Shown here: positions 63,321 through 64,000 of the stretch, in pieces
Position numbering within the stretch: position 1 is the first letter of the stretch
Layout of the letters: the number at the start of each line of letters is the position of its first letter
NCBI GenBank assembly: GCA_039944855.1
Contig: JBDUXZ010000024.1
Location: 202,796 to 266,795 of the forward strand
Length of the DNA stretch: 64,000 nt
Source of the DNA: Rhodothermales bacterium
Lineage (GTDB): Bacteria > Bacteroidota > Rhodothermia > Rhodothermales > JANQRZ01
Direction of reading: 5' to 3'
The notes under the pieces: model-generated
Database searches by the model: none
Seen by the model: only the letters and a program-made list of their open reading frames with translations
Told to the model about the DNA's origin: nothing
Translations under genes and position numbers: made by a program

Positions 63321-64000
63321 ATGACCCTACCCACGATTCTCCTCTTTGTCTTCGGCGGTGCTTTTCTCATCGCCGGGGCCGAACTGCTGGTGCGGGGGGC
63401 GTCGCGCCTCGCGATCACGGCGGGGATCTCGCCGCTCGTCGTCGGGCTCACCGTCGTCGCCTTCGGCACGAGCGCGCCGGAGCTCGCCGTCACCGTCGGG
63501 GCTGCGGCCGCGGGCGAGGCCGATATCGCGGTGGGGAACGTGGTGGGGAGCAACATCTTCAACGTGCTGTTCATCCTCGGCGTCTCCGCCCTCATCACTC
63601 CGCTCGTCGTAGCGCATCAACTCGTGCGGCTCGACGTGCCCCTCATGATCGGGACGTCGGTGCTCGTCTTCCTTATTGCGCTCGACGGGTCCATCAGTTG
63701 GCTCGACGGCGTGCTCCTGATCGGGCTGATCGTCGCGTACACGCTTTTTCTGATCTATCAGAGTCGACGGGAGTCAGCGACGAAGGCGGCGAGCGGCGAG
63801 GCGGCGGAGCCGAAGCAGGACGGACCCTCGCGTCTTCTGAACGTCGCGCTCATCGGGGCCGGCCTGGTCTTGTTGGTCCTCGGCGCTGGGTGGCTCGTCG
63901 ATGCGGCGGTGACGACGGCGACGGCGCTCGGCGTGAGCGAGCTCGTCATCGGGCTCACCATCGTGGCCGCGGGCACGTCGCTCCCCGAGGTCGCCACGTC
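63321..64000 (+). CDS. CaCA family Ca2+/Na+ (H+) exchanger, partial
   Basis: ATG at 63321; cut by the window end after about 226 residues. The first alpha-repeat motif is GISPLVVGLTVVAFGTSAPELAVTV (with Glu in APE), followed by GNVVGSNIFNVLFILG. The second repeat starts GVSELVIGLTIVAAGTSLPEVATS at the end of the visible part. About eight TM helices are readable. It exports Ca2+ (YrbG-like). Separated from the SDF gene by 120 bp with no clear terminator. Confidence 0.93.
   Translation, partial: MTLPTILLFVFGGAFLIAGAELLVRGASRLAITAGISPLVVGLTVVAFGTSAPELAVTVGAAAAGEADIAVGNVVGSNIFNVLFILGVSALITPLVVAHQLVRLDVPLMIGTSVLVFLIALDGSISWLDGVLLIGLIVAYTLFLIYQSRRESATKAASGEAAEPKQDGPSRLLNVALIGAGLVLLVLGAGWLVDAAVTTATALGVSELVIGLTIVAAGTSLPEVAT

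Overview
The window is a GC-rich, gene-dense chromosomal segment with about 57 protein genes, one tRNA and short intergenic gaps. Several traits point to a Rhodothermota/Bacteroidota-type bacterium, probably a Rhodothermales (Rubricoccaceae-like) marine heterotroph. These are two secreted proteins ending in a type IX secretion-like C-terminal domain, an S46 dipeptidyl-peptidase, LytS/LytTR signalling, and repeated TAnnTTTG-like -7 promoter elements just upstream of start codons instead of E. coli-type -10 boxes. The taxon is inferred; no rRNA is present.

Layout. 1-2664 (minus): a lipoprotein (cut by the window edge), a proline-rich membrane protein and a SAM hydroxide adenosyltransferase. 2801-4777 (plus): a GbsR-like regulator, YraN and an isoaspartyl peptidase. 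4779-9583 (minus): a SpoIID protein and a LytTR/LytS two-component pair. 9696-15083 (plus): TatD, two tandem PA-domain/T9SS paralogues and pyruvate phosphate dikinase. 15085-19395 (minus): an OmpR-type two-component system with two exported proteins; each of its three promoters carries a helically phased TGTCAC array. 19572-29533: a lipoprotein, an AI-2E family permease, dnaK (minus), pgsA, pyrE, cinA, a repeat-flanked GIY-YIG gene, recA, a PAP2 phosphatase and a glycerophosphodiesterase. 29704-43675: an S46 peptidase, an MFS exporter (minus), msrA, ppc, an exported protein, a DEAD-box helicase, ettA, an amine oxidase and a CDGSH protein (minus). 43884-46420: a Sak4-like ATPase, small proteins and dps. 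46782-49926: a six-TM hybrid histidine kinase translationally coupled to a SAM methyltransferase. 49948-54603 (minus): chrA and a multi-PAS kinase. 54957-55028 (minus): initiator tRNA-Met. 55319-63200 (plus): a membrane kinase, a sigma-54 enhancer-binding regulator, paired 16-bp enhancer-like sites, a -24/-12-like promoter, then small membrane proteins, DedA, an NSS transporter with its MetS-type small subunit, and an SDF-family symporter. 63321 to the end: a truncated CaCA exchanger.

The strongest leads are three regulatory or signalling units: (i) the kinase-methyltransferase pair, which resembles the logic of Ralstonia PhcS/PhcB quorum sensing; (ii) the TGTCAC-array regulon around the OmpR-type system; (iii) the sigma-54 circuit placed to drive an amino-acid uptake operon. 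Two dispersed palindrome families are also present. I saw no CRISPR array, rRNA, transposase or prophage block.
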